Shown here in pieces: positions 62,621 to 64,000 of a stretch of 64,000 nt of DNA (positions are counted from its first letter, which is position 1; every line of letters starts with the position of its first letter). Location of the stretch: positions 38,735-102,734 of the forward strand of contig SHYX01000013.1 of the NCBI GenBank assembly GCA_009692585.1, in the 5' to 3' direction. The notes beneath the pieces were generated by a model, which searched no databases, was not told where the DNA came from, and worked only from the letters and a program-made list of their open reading frames with translations. The position numbers were made by a program, and so were the translations under genes. This DNA is from Myxococcales bacterium. Its GTDB lineage: Bacteria > Myxococcota > UBA796 > SXON01.

Positions 62621-63814
62621 TCAGAACAGGGGGCTAGTCCGCTTGACCGCCAGTGTCGCGCGCCCCTTGGCAAAGCGCGCCTCCAGCTGATCTCCTGGCT
62701 TCAGAAGCGCCGCATCCGTGACCGCGTGCCCGTTGCGTTGCACCAGCGCGTAGCCCCGGTCGAGTACACGCAGGGGCGAGAGCGCGTCGAGATGCCGCGC
62801 GGCGGCCGCAGTCCGATCGCGCTTGCGCGCGAGGATGCGGACGATCGCGGCACGCACGCGCTCATCGAGCTCATCGGCCCGCTGCCGCGCGCGAGCGATC
62901 CGCTGTCGGGGGTGTTGGAGGCGCACCCGCGCGAGGCGATCGCGAAGCACCGCGATCCGGCGCTGCATCGTGCGCCCCAGCCGATCGTCCTGCTCACCCA
63001 CCCACGCGGCGATCTCCGCCCGAACCGGCACCACCAGCTCGGTGGCGTGCGAAGGGGTGGCCGCCCGAACATCAGCCGCAAAGTCGCACAAGGTGGTGTC
63101 CACCTCATGGCCCACGCAGCTGACGATCGGCGTTCGACAGGCCGCCACCGCACGAATCACCACCTCTTCGTTGAAGCAGAAGAGGTCCTCCGCGGACCCG
63201 CCGCCCCGTCCCACCAGAATCACGTCGCTGCCGCCGTGGGCGTCGAGCCGCGCCACCGCCGCGGCGATCTCTTCCGCAGCGCCCTCGCCCTGCACGCGAC
63301 AGGGCGCCAAGTATACCGGCAACCCCGGCCAGCGCTGGCCCATCACCCGGAGGATGTCCTGCAACGCCGCCCCTGTCGGGCTCGTCGCGATGCCGACCGC
63401 CCGCGGCCATGCTGGCAATGGGCGCTTCCGGGCCGGGTCGAAGAGCCCCTCGCCGGCGAGCTTGAGCCGCAGTTCCTCAAGGCGCCGCGCCAACTCGCCC
63501 GCACCCGTCAGCTCCATCCGCCGCACGATCAAGGAGAAGCTGCCCCGCGGGGCATAGACGTCGACACCGCCCCGGAGCAGCACTTTTTCCCCGTCGCGTG
63601 GCGGCTTCTTCACCGAGGCGTTTTCGCGCGCGAACATCGCACAGGCGATCACCGCCTCGGACGCCGGATCCCGCAGCGAGAAGTACCAGTGTCCCCGCGC
63701 CGCCGGCTTGAATCCGGAGACCTCCCCCTCCACCCAGATGTCGCCGAACTCGCCGCCAATCAGCTCGCCGATTTCGCCGACAAGCTCGGCAACCTGGTAC
63801 TTCTGCGTGCTCAT
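62621..63814 (-). CDS. xseA: Exodeoxyribonuclease VII large subunit
   Basis: A 397-residue subunit that binds and degrades single-stranded DNA. OB-fold N-terminus (IWVEGEVSGFKPAARGHWYFSLRD near residue 27), central domain with GIATSPTGAALQDI near 141 and ILVGRGGGSAEDLFCFNEE near 200, then CVGHEVDTTLCDFAAD near 233 and ATPSHATELVVP, followed by a helical part. The last residues RVLDRGYALV and LKPGDQLEARF match the family end. The small subunit xseB is not in the window. Confidence 0.95.
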   Translation of the reverse strand: MSTQKYQVAELVGEIGELIGGEFGDIWVEGEVSGFKPAARGHWYFSLRDPASEAVIACAMFARENASVKKPPRDGEKVLLRGGVDVYAPRGSFSLIVRRMELTGAGELARRLEELRLKLAGEGLFDPARKRPLPAWPRAVGIATSPTGAALQDILRVMGQRWPGLPVYLAPCRVQGEGAAEEIAAAVARLDAHGGSDVILVGRGGGSAEDLFCFNEEVVIRAVAACRTPIVSCVGHEVDTTLCDFAADVRAATPSHATELVVPVRAEIAAWVGEQDDRLGRTMQRRIAVLRDRLARVRLQHPRQRIARARQRADELDERVRAAIVRILARKRDRTAAAARHLDALSPLRVLDRGYALVQRNGHAVTDAALLKPGDQLEARFAKGRATLAVKRTSPLF

Positions 63815-63934
63815 GGGCGGGGGACTCGGTCGCGGGGCGTAACCGCCGTGAAGAAAAAAGCCGACGGCCCGGACATCCTTGCGAACATCCGGGCCGTGGT
63901 CTGGCGCCCGTGGCCGGGCGGGGGTGGATCCCGT
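63815..63934 (-). terminator. Terminator region for a minus-strand gene at the right edge
   Basis: A 10-base stem ACGGCCCGGA / TCCGGGCCGT (63864-63873 with 63888-63897) is followed on the minus strand by a T-run (63854-63859). This is a good Rho-independent terminator for the gene ending at 63935 and isolates it from xseA. Confidence 0.75.
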
Positions 63935-64000
63935 TCAGAGACGCGCACAACCGAGGTTGTACGTGAGATGCAGTGGTCGCGGCTCGCCTTCCGGGCGTGC
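63935..64000 (-). CDS. C-terminal end of an unidentified gene
   Basis: The last 21 codons and TGA stop of a minus-strand frame that leaves the window; it ends LHLTYNLGCARL. Support comes from the terminator right after its stop and from a protein-like composition. Too short to identify. Confidence 0.4.
   Translation of the reverse strand, partial: ARPEGEPRPLHLTYNLGCARL

Overview
The window is a 64 kb piece of a very GC-rich genome, almost fully coding and mostly on the minus strand. Many short lipoproteins carry Asp/Thr/Gly-rich linkers, several exported proteins end in a Cys-rich patch plus one hydrophobic segment plus an Arg run (MYXO-CTERM-like), and there are MopE-type repeats, FG-GAP repeats, a DUF2330 protein, DUF1501-type exported proteins and a Tad gene set. 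Together these point to a Myxococcota (former deltaproteobacterial) lineage. This is inferred from protein style; no rRNA or tRNA gene was found.

Layout. 1-19.3 kb: accessory and envelope genes. These are the tail of a subtilase with FG-GAP repeats, an alpha/beta-hydrolase lipoprotein, RNase HI, a glycosyltransferase/radical-SAM fusion with an MFS carrier and a CapA-like lipoprotein, a DUF2330 protein, a metallophosphoesterase, AlkB with a rhomboid protease, an Ig-like lipoprotein, a CehA/PHP lipoprotein, a lamin-tail lipoprotein and a DoxX-like protein. 19.3-35.7 kb: the division and cell-wall (dcw) cluster on the minus strand, transcribed mraZ-rsmH-ftsL-ftsI-murE-murF-mraY-murD, then a break, then ftsW-murC-murB-like-ddl. 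The break holds a CotH-like lipoprotein, a fossil of a sigma-54 activator and an orphan ORF. murG, ftsQ, ftsA and ftsZ are absent from the cluster, and the murB-position protein has lost the FAD and catalytic motifs.

35.7-39.4 kb, plus strand: smpB, a VKOR-DsbA fusion, prmA and rsmE. 39.4-41.2 kb: TadE/TadG/TadE-like pseudopilin genes. 41.3-44.7 kb: a large MopE lipoprotein, ribA and an HU gene with a recognisable promoter and terminator. 44.9-50.8 kb: a lipid-kinase, Fe-S protein and AGPS-like flavoprotein operon resembling a rearranged GlcDEF, then a degenerate alpha/beta hydrolase and dihydroorotase. 51.2-54 kb: recA, a DUF3006-like gene and comM in an apparent operon. 54.1-58.1 kb: an exported DUF1501 / DUF1549-like / c-type-heme lipoprotein trio. 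58.2-62.6 kb: a four-gene set of MBOAT acyltransferase, acyl carrier protein, methyltransferase and FkbH-like glyceryl loader. 62.6-63.8 kb: xseA, then a terminator and the last codons of another minus-strand gene.

Genes are tightly packed. Most operon neighbours overlap as TGATG or ATGA, which implies translational coupling and was used to choose many starts. The most promising unexplained systems are the MBOAT-ACP-methyltransferase-FkbH set, the AGPS/GlcDEF-like lipid operon, the glycosyltransferase/radical-SAM fusion and the MurB pseudoenzyme. A REP-like dispersed palindrome occurs three times in intergenic DNA.
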